A program made the position numbers and the translations under genes. A stretch of 64,000 nucleotides of DNA from Cantharellus purpuraceus (lineage: Eukaryota; Basidiomycota; Agaricomycetes; Cantharellales; Hydnaceae). The notes beneath the pieces are model-generated. The model did no database searches. It was not told where the DNA came from and was given only the letters and a program-made list of their open reading frames with translations. This document shows positions 1-11,450 of the stretch, piece by piece (the first letter of the stretch is position 1; each line of letters begins with the position of its first letter). The stretch spans positions 2,108,001 through 2,172,000 of the forward strand of contig JALBUN010000001.1 in NCBI GenBank assembly GCA_025174535.1, in the 5' to 3' direction.

Positions 1-426
1 AGTCAGTAACTCTGCCACAAACCCAGCATTAGTGTCATATCAGCGTCTTGTGCGTGCCCTGTTCGCCTTTTGCGAGTCGTAATAAGCTGAGCCACACCGC
101 CTGACATGGCTCTATTGGAGGTGCTATCTATGATATTAAACCTGCGAGGGAGCCTTGAAAAGCTGGTGATAAATGCTCATGATTCAACTTTCTATGGTGA
201 TTGTGCGTCGGGCTAAAACTTTGGCGTGACTGGATGTACAAGGATGTGCGAAACATGCATCAATCCTGGGGATGGTTGGATATCCGGCCGCCAGTTTCGT
301 GACCTGGTCTCCCTGTATATCCACCAACAAGCATTTGTCTCCAGACAGTCGTGTGCAGGAATAATAATGCAAAGCTGAGCGGAACCAACTCCGAACCGTG
401 GGGAAACTCCGCCACGCATACATACC
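1..426. other. Intergenic, upstream of the histone deacetylase gene
   Basis: No gene recognised. Two overlapping minus-strand open frames of under 100 codons (about 184-506) resemble no family and overlap the first exon of the deacetylase, so they are probably chance. The stretch should hold the deacetylase promoter, but no clear TATA box was found. Confidence 0.5.
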
Positions 427-2783
427 ATGTCGAGCATCATGACCCCCCTCGCTGGGCAATCCAGAAAGCGCGTAGTATGTGCTCCATTTCTATGCAACAT
501 ACACAATGGTTGAGGGGAACTCTGTTAGTGCTACTTCTTTGACTCAGACATTGGTGGCTTCCACTATGGTCCTGGACATCCGTAAGGCACTTTCTTGCCA
601 CAGCGAAAAGGCGCCCTCATCACCCTCGTCTCTTCAGAATGAAGCCCACGAGAATACGGATGTGTCACTCGTTAGTGATGAACTATGGCTTGTACAAAAA
701 GATGGAGATATTCGTATGCACGTTCACGTCATGCTAAGCGAACCTCTGCATATCACCTTTTGGCCATTAACAGCGCGCGAAACCCGCCACCAAGCGTGAA
801 ATGACACAGTTCCACTCAGACGAATACGTCGATTTCCTCAACAAGATCACACCGAACAATATGAATCAATTTGTTAAGGAACAGCATAAATGTAACGACA
901 GCGTCCAGCAAGAGCGTGCGCAGATCAGACGTATTGACATACTCTCTTGTGCAGACAATGTGGGTGATGATTGTCCCGTCTTTGACGGTCTCTTCGAGTA
1001 CTGTTCAATATCGGCGGGGGGCTCAATGGGTTGGTCACGCATACAACACACGCTTCACTATCTATATGCTGATTTGTTCCCCTCTAAGAGGGTGCCGCAC
1101 GACTGAGCAGGGACAAGTGCGACATTGCGGTCAATTGGGCTGGTGGTCTCCATCATGCCAAAAAAGGGGAAGCTAGCGGTTTCTGCTATGTCAATGGTAT
1201 CTATTCTCCGTCAGTCAAAACCGTATTCCTTCCTGAGCATTCTCCCCAGACATTGTACTAGGGATATTAGAGCTTCTCCGGTAGGATTTGTTTTGGCGAC
1301 TTTTCTTCTGCTACTGATTATTCCTAGATATCACAATCGCGTATTATACATTGACATCGACTGTCATCACGGTGATGGTGTTGAGGAAGCCTTCTACACC
1401 ACTGACCGCGTAATGACAGTCAGTTTCCATAAATATGGGGAGTACTTCCCCGGTACTGGCGACTTGCGGGTCAGTCGCATCGTGTATCCCCATGCTATGA
1501 ATTTGACGTCCCTCCTAGGATACTGGAATTGGAAAAGGAAAGGCATATTCATGTAACATTCCTCTCCGGGATGGCATCACAGATGACAATTATCGTCAGA
1601 TTTTCCAGCCTGTAAGGGTCTGTAACGACTTCCATACCGATTGCTGACATCCACCCTGCAGATAATAACCCAGGTCATGCAGTCATATAATCCATCAGCT
1701 GTTGTCTTGCAATGCGGGACTGATTCTCTATCTGGAGACAAGTTAGGTTGTCTCAATCTCTCCATGCGTGGTAAGCAGCCAATCGAGCATCCCCTAACTC
1801 GGGGGGCTAAACGCTATCCAGGGCACGCAGACTGCGTCAAGTTTGTACAGTCATTCAACTTGCCATTACTTCTCTTGGGCGGTGGTGGCTACACTATGCG
1901 GAACGTGAGCCGCGCATGGGCTTTCGAAACCGGCCTTGCGGTTGGTGTCGAGCTCGGGAGTGGTATGGTTATTTATGGCTGTGACTCTCGTCTTTTTGAC
2001 AGACAATATGTTTAGAAATCCCCGTGAATGAGTACTATGAGTACTTTGGGCCCGACTATAAATTGGATGTGCGGTCATCCAATATGGAAGACTTCAATAA
2101 CCCGGAATACTTGGAGCGGGTAAAGAACATCGTTCTCCAGAACCTGAAAGATCTAGGGGGGCCACCTAGTGTACAAATGATGGGTGAGTTTGACATCTAT
2201 ATAGTAAGACTTTTGTTTCTGAGTTACGAGGGACACAGCCGTCCCAAGGCTGCCACATGACAATGAGGATCGTAATGAAGAGGAAGATATAATTGATCCA
2301 GACAACAGGAGACCAGGTTAGTATTGGTCCATTTTCTCGATCGCATACTCCTCAATCTTTTTTCTCACTGCAGAGGTCTTGCTAGACAAGCGCATTCAAC
2401 GAGAAACGGAGCTATCAGACTCTGAAGATGAAGGGACGGGTGGCAGAAGGCATCGGAAAGATCGCAAGTTGACGCATCCAAATGCCAACCATGACCTCAC
2501 TGTACCATCTCTTGTGGCTGCAGGATCAGAAGGACCGACCCCGTCCAGTACGGAGCGGGATACCCAGGATGTTCCTATAAGCAATGGGGGGATTTCCAAT
2601 GGGGATGTGACACCACAGGAAACAACGGAGCCTCCGCTATCTCCTTCCGCCACAGCCCCAGGTCTCTCGATGAATGCTTTTGGAAGACCAAAAATGACAG
2701 CTGCAGCTGTTGGTGCTGAAGACATGGATGTCGACGACCCACTGCTACCTGAGACTACTCGTGCCGCAGACGACGACGACTAA
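427..2783 (+). CDS. RPD3: Class I histone deacetylase, Rpd3 type
   Basis: Zinc-dependent lysine deacetylase of the Rpd3/HDAC1 class, the catalytic subunit of nuclear Sin3-type corepressor complexes. Fourteen exons can be joined with GT-AG introns into about 550 residues. The ATG at 427 begins [16 protein letters not shown] and splices to [18 protein letters not shown]. Later landmarks are [18 protein letters not shown] (active-site His pair), [17 protein letters not shown] (metal-binding Asp and His), [32 protein letters not shown] and [15 protein letters not shown]. The catalytic core fills the first 400 residues. The rest is a low-complexity acidic tail with ELSDSEDEG, ending in an acidic run before TAA. 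The reading frame looks broken without splicing, but every apparent shift coincides with a splice pair. Motifs separate it from the Hos2 class. It converges on the Rad14 gene with 96 bp between the stop codons. Confidence 0.95.
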
Positions 2784-2879
2784 CAACAGATATGATAATA
2801 GGCCTTTCGTAGATGACACACCGTGAGGAAGCTTGGCCCGAACTGTATCCCTTTCATCCAGATGTATTGTATAATCTAC

Positions 2880-4029
2880 TCACAGTTCCTCCACTTCGAT
2901 CTCGAAACCGCACTCGCTACACGTCTGCTTTCCTACTCCATCACTTCCCACTTCCGGCACCCCAAAAGTATGCTGATGGTCAGCATCTCGACGGTGTTGC
3001 CAGACTGTTTCCTTGGTCCGTCTTCGCAGCTCTCTGAGGCCTTCCTCGAACTTTTTCCCTCGCTTGCGCTTCTTCTCGCTCTCTCGTCGTTCCCACTCTG
3101 CATCGAGGGCCTCTGGAGATCCCCACTTATTCCAAGCAAACGCCTCGACTTGCATTCGTAAATACAACATCATGTTGGAGAAAGTGCTATGATGAGGGTT
3201 GGCTTTAAGCATGTGTGGAAGGAGTTCTTCATCACGTAGTTCGGCTGGGGTCTTAGTGAGTAACACGCTGCCATAATCCAGGTACCAAACGATACACACG
3301 GTCAGTGAGAAGATAGTCCTGAAAAACCCCGTTCGAGCGAAATGCGTGTCTATTTCGTGAACAATGACGTACCTGCTTGCATTCAGTCTTTGTCAAGAGG
3401 CTGTATTTCTCGGGCTTCTCTTGCTTGCATTTGTTGCATACCAAGCAGCCAAAGATTTTCTTGAACTGATGGTCAATCTCGATGGACTGACATTCGTTGC
3501 ACTTTGGATTCAAACTGTTGTCGAGAAAAATGGCTGTTTAATCAAACCATTTCATGAATTCAACGCGCTTCCTTCGAGGAATCGCACACACGGGGCTCTA
3601 AATTGGCCATTGCCCTCTCTCGTTCTCGTTGCCGTTCTCGTATCCGCTGGTCCTCGTTGACCTCCTTATCATCCTCGACCAAGAAACCACCTTTGGAATT
3701 AACCATTTTGCTGAGATCATACTCAAAATACTTGCCCAGACGAGAGTCACGCTTCAGGGGTTTTGGTACTGTCGGCGAGGTGGAGGATGCGGGTATGACA
3801 TCGAGAGGTCGTTTATCGTTGGGGTTTGCTTGTTGGGACGAGGAAGATGGGGCAGTGTCCAGCGCACGTTGTCTTGCCTTTGCTGCAGAAGCTTAGCGGC
3901 AACAAGCAGAATGGTAGTGATAGAGACACCTTTAAGACGGTTGATTTCGATCTTCTTCACTTGTTCTGGCGTGAGGTCGAGCTGTGTCGAGCTTGAGGAG
4001 GGCGGGGGAGTCGTCGGTCTGCCAGTCAT
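2880..4029 (-). CDS. RAD14: DNA damage recognition protein Rad14/XPA
   Basis: Nucleotide excision repair factor that verifies damage and binds DNA with RPA and TFIIH. The ATG at 4029 starts [20 protein letters not shown]. Introns split the gene into at least five exons. A basic/acidic linker leads to [15 protein letters not shown], diagnostic for XPA. It is followed by a C4 zinc finger, CNEC then CNKC with 17 residues between, matching the XPA spacing. Next come [37 protein letters not shown] and a helix [19 protein letters not shown]. The C-terminus ends in [13 protein letters not shown]. All family blocks are present, so the gene looks intact. The splice after DYLLTD uses the acceptor in accccag, giving PELRDEE; the nearer ctaag acceptor would give a stop. 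Confidence 0.93.
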
Positions 4030-4777
4030 GCTCGGTAATGATGTATGAGATTTCGCCTGCTCGTTACGCCGGCGGGTAATACTGGCGTACCTGCTGATTT
4101 TCCTGATTCCGAGTTGGCTGAATCAGCGTGTTGACCCGACACCTGGCACTTAGTAGCGCCGCGGCGGAGTCAACTAGCCACACCCAGTGAGAACGAAATC
4201 GGAGCTGGAACGTATTAGTGAAGATAAGATGGGACCGAGCGTTGGATCTCAGATGAAATCGTAGTCTATAGAATAAGATCGGACAGGAACAGTATACAGT
4301 AATTTTAGTTTTTGTCCCGATCCGATATATATGATATTTGCACGCTGACTCGACTGCTGCTCCAGCCATGCTTGTGACATCTGACTCTGCCCTACTTTGG
4401 CTCAAGCCTCGAACAATGCATAAGCCTCAGCTAGTTTGCAATGACTATAACTACTCAAGCCATGCACAAAACCCATACACAAAGGTGCCAATGATACCAG
4501 GTTTATTCCTATGAGGAGTAACACCTCATAGTATGTTCTCATTTCATTTCTCTGCATGTTTTTCACTGAAAGTGTCTTGCATGATAACCTACCTAGCATT
4601 GACTTCTGTCATGATCATCCCAATTCAACATGTGGAGCTGTGTTATGCACTAGGTCCGATTGGGGGTCAGGGGTTGGGTCAGAGTGATGGTCGGAGTCGG
4701 AGCGGGAATCGGGGTGCGTCGTGGAGGTTGGAACAGACTTGGCTTCAGCTTATGTGCTGCACCCTCACTAATGCTGG
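4030..4777. other. Intergenic, between Rad14 and the transposon nest
   Basis: No gene supported. The first part should contain the Rad14 promoter. Around 4660-4735 there is a G-rich, purine-biased patch (gtcggagtcggagcgggaat). Minus-strand frames at 4064-4405 and 4402-4599 match no family. The foldback element begins at 4778. Confidence 0.5.
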
Positions 4778-6089
4778 TGTATGGGAATCACCTTTTCCCT
4801 ATCAAATTCCATTTATGCAGCACCAATGTGCTATTCTTTGCTTTTCCATTCCTAAATATCAGCATATATTTGATGCTTGTACCTGGAATGGACTTATTCA
4901 AATATTCTCTATTTTTCCATATTTTTCTGGGAATATTCCATGCAGAACTCAGCTCAGAATCATTTATTTCTGCTGTGCTACAGTTGTGGACCCATAGGCA
5001 CCCACAAACCTTCGCACAGCCGCCTCTCCCCTTTTGGACCAGGCATTTGGCCTCAATTCAAGCTCAGATGTCTCTGATCAATAAATATTCTGTAACTTGA
5101 CAACCACAGCCTCTCAGGGCACTATTTTCCATGCAGATCATCACATGACATGTGGCTATCCATGGCTGTCCAAACCAGTGCAGAAAACAGGGTGGACACC
5201 CTTCTTTTTGCCTGATCAGTGCCTAGCTCAGGGATCAGATCAGCTGATGGGTGATCAAATCAGGTGATTGCCTTGGAATATTCTACCCCTTTCCATAACA
5301 TTTTAGCTGTTTCCTTCTATTATTAGATAGAACTTTCCAGAACCATTATTCAGCTCCTGATCAGTGTTAGTGCTGTGATCAGATCCTGTGATTGGCTTGG
5401 AATATTCTACCCCTTTCTTCCACCTTCCACAACCTTCCAGTAGTTTCCATCTATTAATAGGTAGAATATTCCAGAACCATTAGTCAGCCCCTGTAAATAC
5501 AATATATAAGGAGGCCATTCTGCCTCTGAAAGAATAATATATCATCACATTCTACCCATCTTCTGCACACCAGTGTGACTAGAGTGACATACAGTGTCAT
5601 CCTCTATCTCAGTAACTGTTGATTACCAGTTCAAGGATCTTTTACAGTTGTGTAACTGTACTTGATTGCACTTCAAGTAGTGATATTCCTGCTTTGGGCG
5701 TGAGTGTAGTATCTGCCTCACGTGACTACGAATCTACAGGGTGAGATTGTCTGTCGATAGTCCTGCCATTAGTGCTCTTGTTTAAGTAACTAGTGTGTAC
5801 TGCCTTTGCAGAGCATTAGAAGCTTGAACTCGTGTGAAGCAGTTGCTAGACTACTTCACACATCGCTGTTACCCGCTTCTGAGTGCCACTGGTTGGACGG
5901 TTGGATTCATCCACCTACTTCCTTTAGCCTCTAAGTGCATTCCCCTCTTTTTGGAATATCTGGACCCCTAAGCGTCCGTGAACTCTAGACTCTGGAAGTC
6001 TTATTCATTTCTTGCTGCTAAGAAACGTATTACCTTTCTGCATATAGTCTGCATTGACCAATACAAAGGATTGTAACCAAAGTACAAAC
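4778..6089 (+). repeat. Left arm of the foldback element
   Basis: Complete uninterrupted arm. It contains an internal degenerate duplication: a block around 5216-5300 (tgatcagtgc, then ggaatattctacccctttc) recurs at about 5358-5420. A TATA box lies at 5503-5510. Short open frames of 66-154 codons here (4533-5100) also occur in the right arm only because the DNA is duplicated. They resemble no protein family. Confidence 0.92.
5503..5510 (+). promoter_or_regulatory. TATA box in the foldback arm, pointing at the hairpin centre
   Basis: tatataag followed by a moderately GC stretch, resembling an LTR promoter. Transcription from it would read through the remaining arm, the 120-nt spacer and the proximal right arm, and would therefore yield a self-complementary RNA. 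Activity is inferred only. The mirror copy lies in the distal right arm, beyond the retrotransposon. Confidence 0.35.
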
Positions 6090-6209
6090 GTTAAATTGTT
6101 TCTGGAGTTGTGCTGCAGCAGGGTTTGATATTCTTCTCAGCTGTTCATTCACGGAATTGTGGTGATTTAGAGTTTGCCCTAACACCATAATTTTGCGGGT
6201 TCCAAAACA
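6090..6209. other. Unique 120-bp spacer of the foldback element
   Basis: The only part of the element with no inverted partner. It separates the arm ends agtacaaac and gtttgtact. No gene is recognised in it. Confidence 0.85.
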
Positions 6210-6582
6210 GTTTGTACTTTGGTTACAATCCTTTGTATTGGTCAATGCAGACTATATGCAGAAAGGTAATACGTTTCTTAGCAGCAAGAAATGAATAAGA
6301 CTTCCAGAGTCTAGAGTTCACGGACGCTTAGGGGTCCAGATATTCCAAAAAGAGGGGAATGCACTTAGAGGCTAAAGGAAGTAGGTGGATGAATCCAACC
6401 GTCCAACCAGTGGCACTCAGAAGCGGGTAACAGCGATGTGTGAAGTAGTCTAGCAACTGCTTCACACGAGTTCAAGCTTCTAATGCTCTGCAAAGGCAGT
6501 ACACACTAGTTACTTAAACAAGAGCACTAATGGCAGGACTATCGACAGACAATCTCACCCTGTAGATTCGTAGTCACGTGAG
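6210..6582 (-). repeat. Right arm of the foldback element, proximal part
   Basis: Reverse complement of 5717-6089, ending at the retrotransposon insertion in GTGAG. With its partner it can still form a 373-bp stem with a 120-nt loop, because the insertion left the inner part of the palindrome intact. Confidence 0.92.
6578..6582. repeat. Target-site duplication, left copy (GTGAG)
   Basis: GTGAG directly precedes the left LTR. The same five bases directly follow the right LTR at 13024-13028. The undisturbed opposite arm has one copy at the matching place (as ctcac), confirming the empty site. Confidence 0.95.
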
Positions 6583-6944
6583 TGTGAGGGCGACGCTGAT
6601 GACGAGGCCACAACAACAAGATACTCAATAAGTGAGAGCCGATAAGAAATAATGCCAGCTGGTACAGCGGATATCCTCAGTCTATACAGCTGTTTCTGAT
6701 AAATACATGGGACTTACCTGGTACAGCGGATATCCTCAGAGATCAAGCTGAGGGGATCACACTGCACCAAGGCGAGTCTTTATACTAAATGATGGAGATG
6801 GATAGGAGAACCAAGATAGGGGAGGAAAGATAGGGGAAGTGATAGGGGCAATGAAATAGGGGAGACGCACCCTGACAGGCTGCGCTGATAGGGGTGTCAA
6901 GAGAAAATACTAAAAATAGAATATGACTTATTTGAACCCTGACA
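6583..6944 (-). repeat. 3' LTR of the chromovirus (362 bp)
   Basis: On the minus strand it begins TGTCAGGG and ends CA, the usual TG...CA ends. It is the same length as the 5' LTR and nearly identical to it. Noticed differences are g at 6588 against t at 12667, and gagatgg against gagacgg. Confidence 0.95.
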
Positions 6945-6957
6945 TCACCTCCCTCTT
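6945..6957 (-). other. Polypurine tract of the chromovirus
   Basis: On the minus strand AAGAGGGAGGTGA directly abuts the TG of the 3' LTR. This is the expected position and composition of the plus-strand DNA primer. Confidence 0.85.
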
Positions 6958-6997
6958 AATGCATGTCGTCTCGATATGCACTATCGTCCCATCCATC

Positions 6998-7435
6998 TCA
7001 AGAGAGACACACCCTGAAGCACTCTGCAAGGTCCCTTCTCACTCTCTGCCAAAGTAGAGCCCATGACGAGTGTTGATGGTGACTCTTCTCTGCCTTGGGG
7101 TAAAGTGGGATGGTGAACTCTCCAGGGGATATGGGATTGTTCGTGCTGAAAACTGCCCCAAGTATCATCTCCCCTCCCTCATAGGTGACTTTACTGGCGA
7201 GCCCTTGGAAGGCATATGGTATGTCATAGTTGCCGATGAATAGAGGGTCCCCGATGTAGTATGTCTGGCGTCTGGATGGATTACGATGCCAGAAGGGGAA
7301 ATGAACTTGTGGAGGTGGAGATGGGAGGTTATAATCCTCTACAGCACGTGCAGTATCCCTTGAGTCAACTGACCAAGTGATTGAGGGGTAGGAACGGAGT
7401 GAGCGTAGAGGGGTGGATTCAGACTGGTAAGGCAT
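6998..7435 (-). CDS. Accessory reading frame between pol and the 3' LTR (unknown function)
   Basis: A 145-codon frame in the same sense as gag and pol. It starts MPYQSESTPLRSLRSYPSIT and ends ECFRVCLS. It has no transmembrane segment, zinc knuckle or recognised motif. It is rich in Pro, Ser and Tyr, with GDPLFIGNYDIPYAFQGLAS in the middle. Standard chromoviruses end with the chromodomain, so a sense-strand frame here is additional. It is open over its full length, whereas gag and pol are broken. It would need a subgenomic or spliced message, or reinitiation, to be translated. It could also be captured host sequence or chance. I do not recognise a function. Confidence 0.5.
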   Translation of the reverse strand: MPYQSESTPLRSLRSYPSITWSVDSRDTARAVEDYNLPSPPPQVHFPFWHRNPSRRQTYYIGDPLFIGNYDIPYAFQGLASKVTYEGGEMILGAVFSTNNPISPGEFTIPLYPKAEKSHHQHSSWALLWQRVRRDLAECFRVCLS

Positions 7436-7495
7436 GGTGGGTTGGGTAGTGAACGATGATGGTTTTACTGAGGAAGGGGAAGTGGATTCACTGGC

Positions 7496-10400
7496 TTATA
7501 TACAGTTAGTGGAATTTCGGCATGGATGAATTTGGTGAGCGCTAAGCTTCACTGTGCCTATTCTGCGGCTCTGAAATGTGTCCAATACCACGTGTTGGGT
7601 TCCTGCCAGCTGTCCAATCAAAGAGGACCTGTTTGGGAGGTTCTGTGAAGTTCTCAAAGCGTCTGAAGGGAAGCGTCTGAAGGGAAGAGCCGCATAGGTG
7701 GCTGCCGAAATACGCCTTGGGGCTTCAGGATTTTCCTGATGGAAGTCTGCAATGCGCCTTCTAGCCCCACTGGCATCCTTAGCTGGGATCCAGAGGTCGT
7801 CAGCAGCTCCATAGCCCTTCCAACGCACCAGGTATTCCAGTCTTCCTCGGAAAACTCTGCTGTCAAGGATCTTCTCAACTTCGTATTCCTGTACTCCATC
7901 TCGAATGACTGGAGGTGGTGGAGGAGATGACTGGCGTTTAGGGATGGGATCCTTTTCATAAGGACGGAGTAAGACAACAGAGAACACTGGATGAGTGCGG
8001 CCAAAGATTGGGGGAAGTCGTAGGCCATAGGCATTTCGTGAGACCACTTTATTAATCACATACGGTCCTAACTATTTGTGATCAAGTTTCTTGGTTGGAC
8101 GGGTGGTGGTGATATTTTGTGCATTGAGCCAGACCTTGTCACCAAGTTTGTATACTGGGGCTGCTTGCCGATGGGCATCATAGAATCGTGCCATATCATC
8201 TGCTGCCTTTTCCAGGGCGGAGCGAGCCTCAGTGGTGGCTGTCTCCATACGCTCAGTGAATTCTTCCAGTGCTTCAAGTCGTGTCTCTCGGATTGGCTCT
8301 AACCCAAGCCTTGGGTGTTGGCCTGTATCAAGCATGAAGGGGGTTGATTGCGTGGAGGAGTGGATGCGGTTGTTGTATGTGAATTCGGCAAGAGGAACCC
8401 ACTCAATCCAGTCATCCTGGCGCTGATTGACGAAAAGCCTCAAGTATTGTTCAATTTCTTGATTGACCCTTTCCGTCTGACCATCGGTTTGTGGATGATA
8501 TGCTGTGGATGCTGCAACCTTGATCCCCAAAAGCTTATTGAGCTCGCGCATAAATTGAGAGACAAACTGGGTGCCACGGTCACTGATGATCTCCTCAGGA
8601 AGGCCGTGGTGTTTCCACACATGGTCTCGTAAAAGTCGTGCAACTCCTATGGAGTTGATGTCAGAGGTGGTAGGGATAACATGTGCTCGTTGGGAAAGAC
8701 GGTCCACAACGACAAGGAGTGCATCATAGCCATGGCTGATGGGTAGTTCTACAATAAGGTCAACAGATATCACTTGCCACCTCCGATCTGGGACACGATT
8801 AGGCAGGAGTTTACCCATAGGAGGAGCAGGGAAAGTTTTTGTCCGATTGCAGAGGTCACATCCCTTGACGTATTTGGCAATGTATCGTCCAAATCCAGGC
8901 CACCAGTAGCTGCGGGATACAAGTTCTGTTGTTCTCCAGCGACCAGGGTGACCTGTAATGTGAGTATCGTGGTGTGCCCTTACAATGTCATGGCGCAATT
9001 TTGGGTCAAGAGGGACATATACCTTGCCACGATAGAGGACGAGTCCATTCTCCTCGGTCCATTCCTGTCCTCGTAAATTCCGAGAGGGGCCAAGTTCCTT
9101 AAGAGCCTTTACAACCTTTTCATCTCTGTTGGTGCAATTCTGCACACGTTCCAGGAATATGTCTCCTTCTCCTGTGATCATTTGAGCTTCTGGCCCTGGA
9201 TAGGTGGATGTCGCATCGATGTGGAACAGCTCAGGGCCAAGAAGAATCTGGTTCTGGTTATCTTCCTCCCCTGCTTATGATCTACACGTCGTGAGAGGGC
9301 ATCAGGTTTGGCTGAATGTCGTCCAGGACGGTGGATCAGTTCAAAGTCAAAACGATAAAGGTATAGTGACCAGCGAGCTTGTCGACGATTGAGATTTTGA
9401 GCTGTACGGAAATATGTGAGGTTTTGATGGTCGTTAAGGATTTCAATCTTGTATTTGGTCCCTTCCAAGATGTGGCGCCATTCTTCTAGTCCACGGATGA
9501 CTGAGAGCAATTCCTTATCATGGATGGCATAGTTGCGCTCTGCATCTGAAAGGCTCTTGGATACAAAACCTACCGGCCTCCATTTCTCATCGTCACAGAG
9601 TTGAGATAGAACAGCACCTGTTGCATATGCTGAAGCATCTGTCTCTAGTCGAAAATGCTTGGTTTGATCTGGGAGGACAAGGATTGGAGTTGACGTGACA
9701 AGCTGCTTGAGTTTATCAAAGGCTTCTTGTTCTGGGCCATCAGGTATCCAAGACCACTGTGTATCTGCCTTTGTTAACCGATTCAGAGGCTTTGCGATAT
9801 GTGAGAAGTCCTCAATGAAGCGACGATAGAAATTGATGAAACCCAGGAAGGATTTGACTTCTGTCACATTGCGCGGTGTGGGCCAGTCCCTGACTCCAGC
9901 CACCTTAACTGGGTCCATAGCTACCTGTCCCTGTGAGAGAATCAATCCAAGATAATCTACCTTCTGTTGCGAGAAAAGGCATTTCTCTGGTTTGAGGTAC
10001 AGGTGGTTGGACCGAAGAATTTCAAGGACAGATTGCACGATCGTGTGGTGTTGTTCTAGGGATTCAGTGAAAATGAGGATGTCGTCCATGAACACTACCA
10101 TAGTGCCATCGTCAATGAGCTCCTTGAAAATGCCATTCATCATCGTCTGAAAGGTTGCTGGGCTGTTTGTGAGACCAAAGAACATGACCAGGGGTTCAAA
10201 TAGACCACGATTGGTTCGAAAGGCTGCCTTCCACTCATCGCCCTCTTTAATACGCACATTGTTATATCCCCATCGGATGTCAAGCTTGGTAAAGTACTTG
10301 GCATTGGCTGCGGCAATTTTATTCATGATGTCTGGTACCAGGGGTAGTGGGTAGGCGTTCTTGATTGTGATATCATTCAGCTTGCGGTAGTCTTGCACAA

Positions 10401-11445
10401 AACGAAGATTACCGTCCTTCTTCTTCACAAAAAAGACAGGGGATGCCATGGGTGACTTGGAAGGACGTATACGATGATTCCGTAGGTTCTCCTCAAGGAA
10501 TGTGTCCAACTCCTTCTGCTCATTTGGGGACATTGGATAGACCTTTGTGCTGAAGGGTTGTGCTCCTGGAGTGAGTTCAATAGCGTGGTCCCACAGTTTT
10601 CGAGGTGGAAGTTGGTCAAAGGACTCCTTTGCAAAAACATCCTTAAATCCCCAGTACGCCTTTGGGACAATCTCCTCAAAGGTTTTGACTGGAGTGGATT
10701 CTGCAGCCTTCTGTGCGAGCTGTTGAGAAACTGTTGAACCAGCATAGATATTCTCCAAGTCTTCTTCTACAAAGATAACAAATGTTCGGTCTCCCTCGTA
10801 TTGGGGTTGCCCGTGTGAGTTCTTGCCATTTGAAGGAGTTGTACCAAGCGAATGCTCTTTGTGTTCTGGTACTTCTCCACATGAATCAGGGCAGCGAGTC
10901 ATCTGTACCTTTCCTGTACGCCAGTCTACCTCTGGGTTGTGCTTCACAAGCCAGGTGTGCCAAACAATTATGCCAAAGGTTCCCAGGCTTGTGACTGAAA
11001 ATGTGGCACGTTCAGTATGGGTCCCATATGTGCAGATGAGATCGACTTCTTCCTTGATTGAACCTGCTTCATTTGGGGTCCCATCAATGTTATAAACAGG
11101 TATGGCACGTGGTAGAGGGCGTGTTCGAAGTTTCTCTGCTTTGACATATTCTGCATCAATGAACATTCCTGTAGCACCACTATCGAGGAGTGCATCCACA
11201 GCTAGAGGGTATCCAGTGTCTACCGAGTGGATTTTCATGGGAATTCTTGTACATCGACGGATGTCTGCAGATCGAAGGTAGAGACGAGGAGGGTCATCAT
11301 GTTTAGCTGAAAGTTGAGAAGGGTTTTCAGGCATGGCTGTTTTGGTTTCAGTCTGATGGACAAGGGAGTGTGCGTGTAACATATCGCTTGTGAGCCCTAC
11401 AGTACATGATTCAAGAACTGAAAACCGGTTTGTCAGGCAGGGCAT
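7496..11445 (-). pseudogene. pol: Disrupted chromovirus pol (PR-RT-RH-IN-chromodomain)
   Basis: The first ATG is at 11445, in the -1 frame relative to gag. Aspartic protease motif LLDSGATGMF; reverse transcriptase with the catalytic box FMDD in MVVFMDDILIF; RNase H with FRLETDASAYATGAVLSQ. A one-base loss in a G run (plus strand cccc, 9268-9271) shifts the frame just after DALSRRVDHKQG. The integrase then follows with an HHCC finger (CDLC at its end) and D, D, E residues in SVDLIVELP, SDRGTQF and TDGQTERVNQEIE. A TAG at 8072-8074, after KKLDHK, probably comes from a Trp codon. Beyond it lies a chromodomain (YEVEKILDSR, LEYLVRWKGY). A 14-bp tandem duplication (7659-7686) shifts the frame near the C-terminus. 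Three lesions make it non-functional as written. Confidence 0.93.
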
Positions 11446-11450
11446 GCTCT

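Noticed and set aside
184..506. Minus-strand frames of 91 and 97 codons before the deacetylase
   Set aside because: No motif, and they overlap the deacetylase first exon and promoter.
427..2783. Histone deacetylase looks like a frameshifted pseudogene
   Set aside because: Every apparent frame change coincides with GT-AG borders that restore conserved Rpd3 motifs in phase.
4533..5100. Proteins of 66-154 codons found in both foldback arms
   Set aside because: They are identical only because the DNA is an inverted repeat. They have no family features and differ in length with context.
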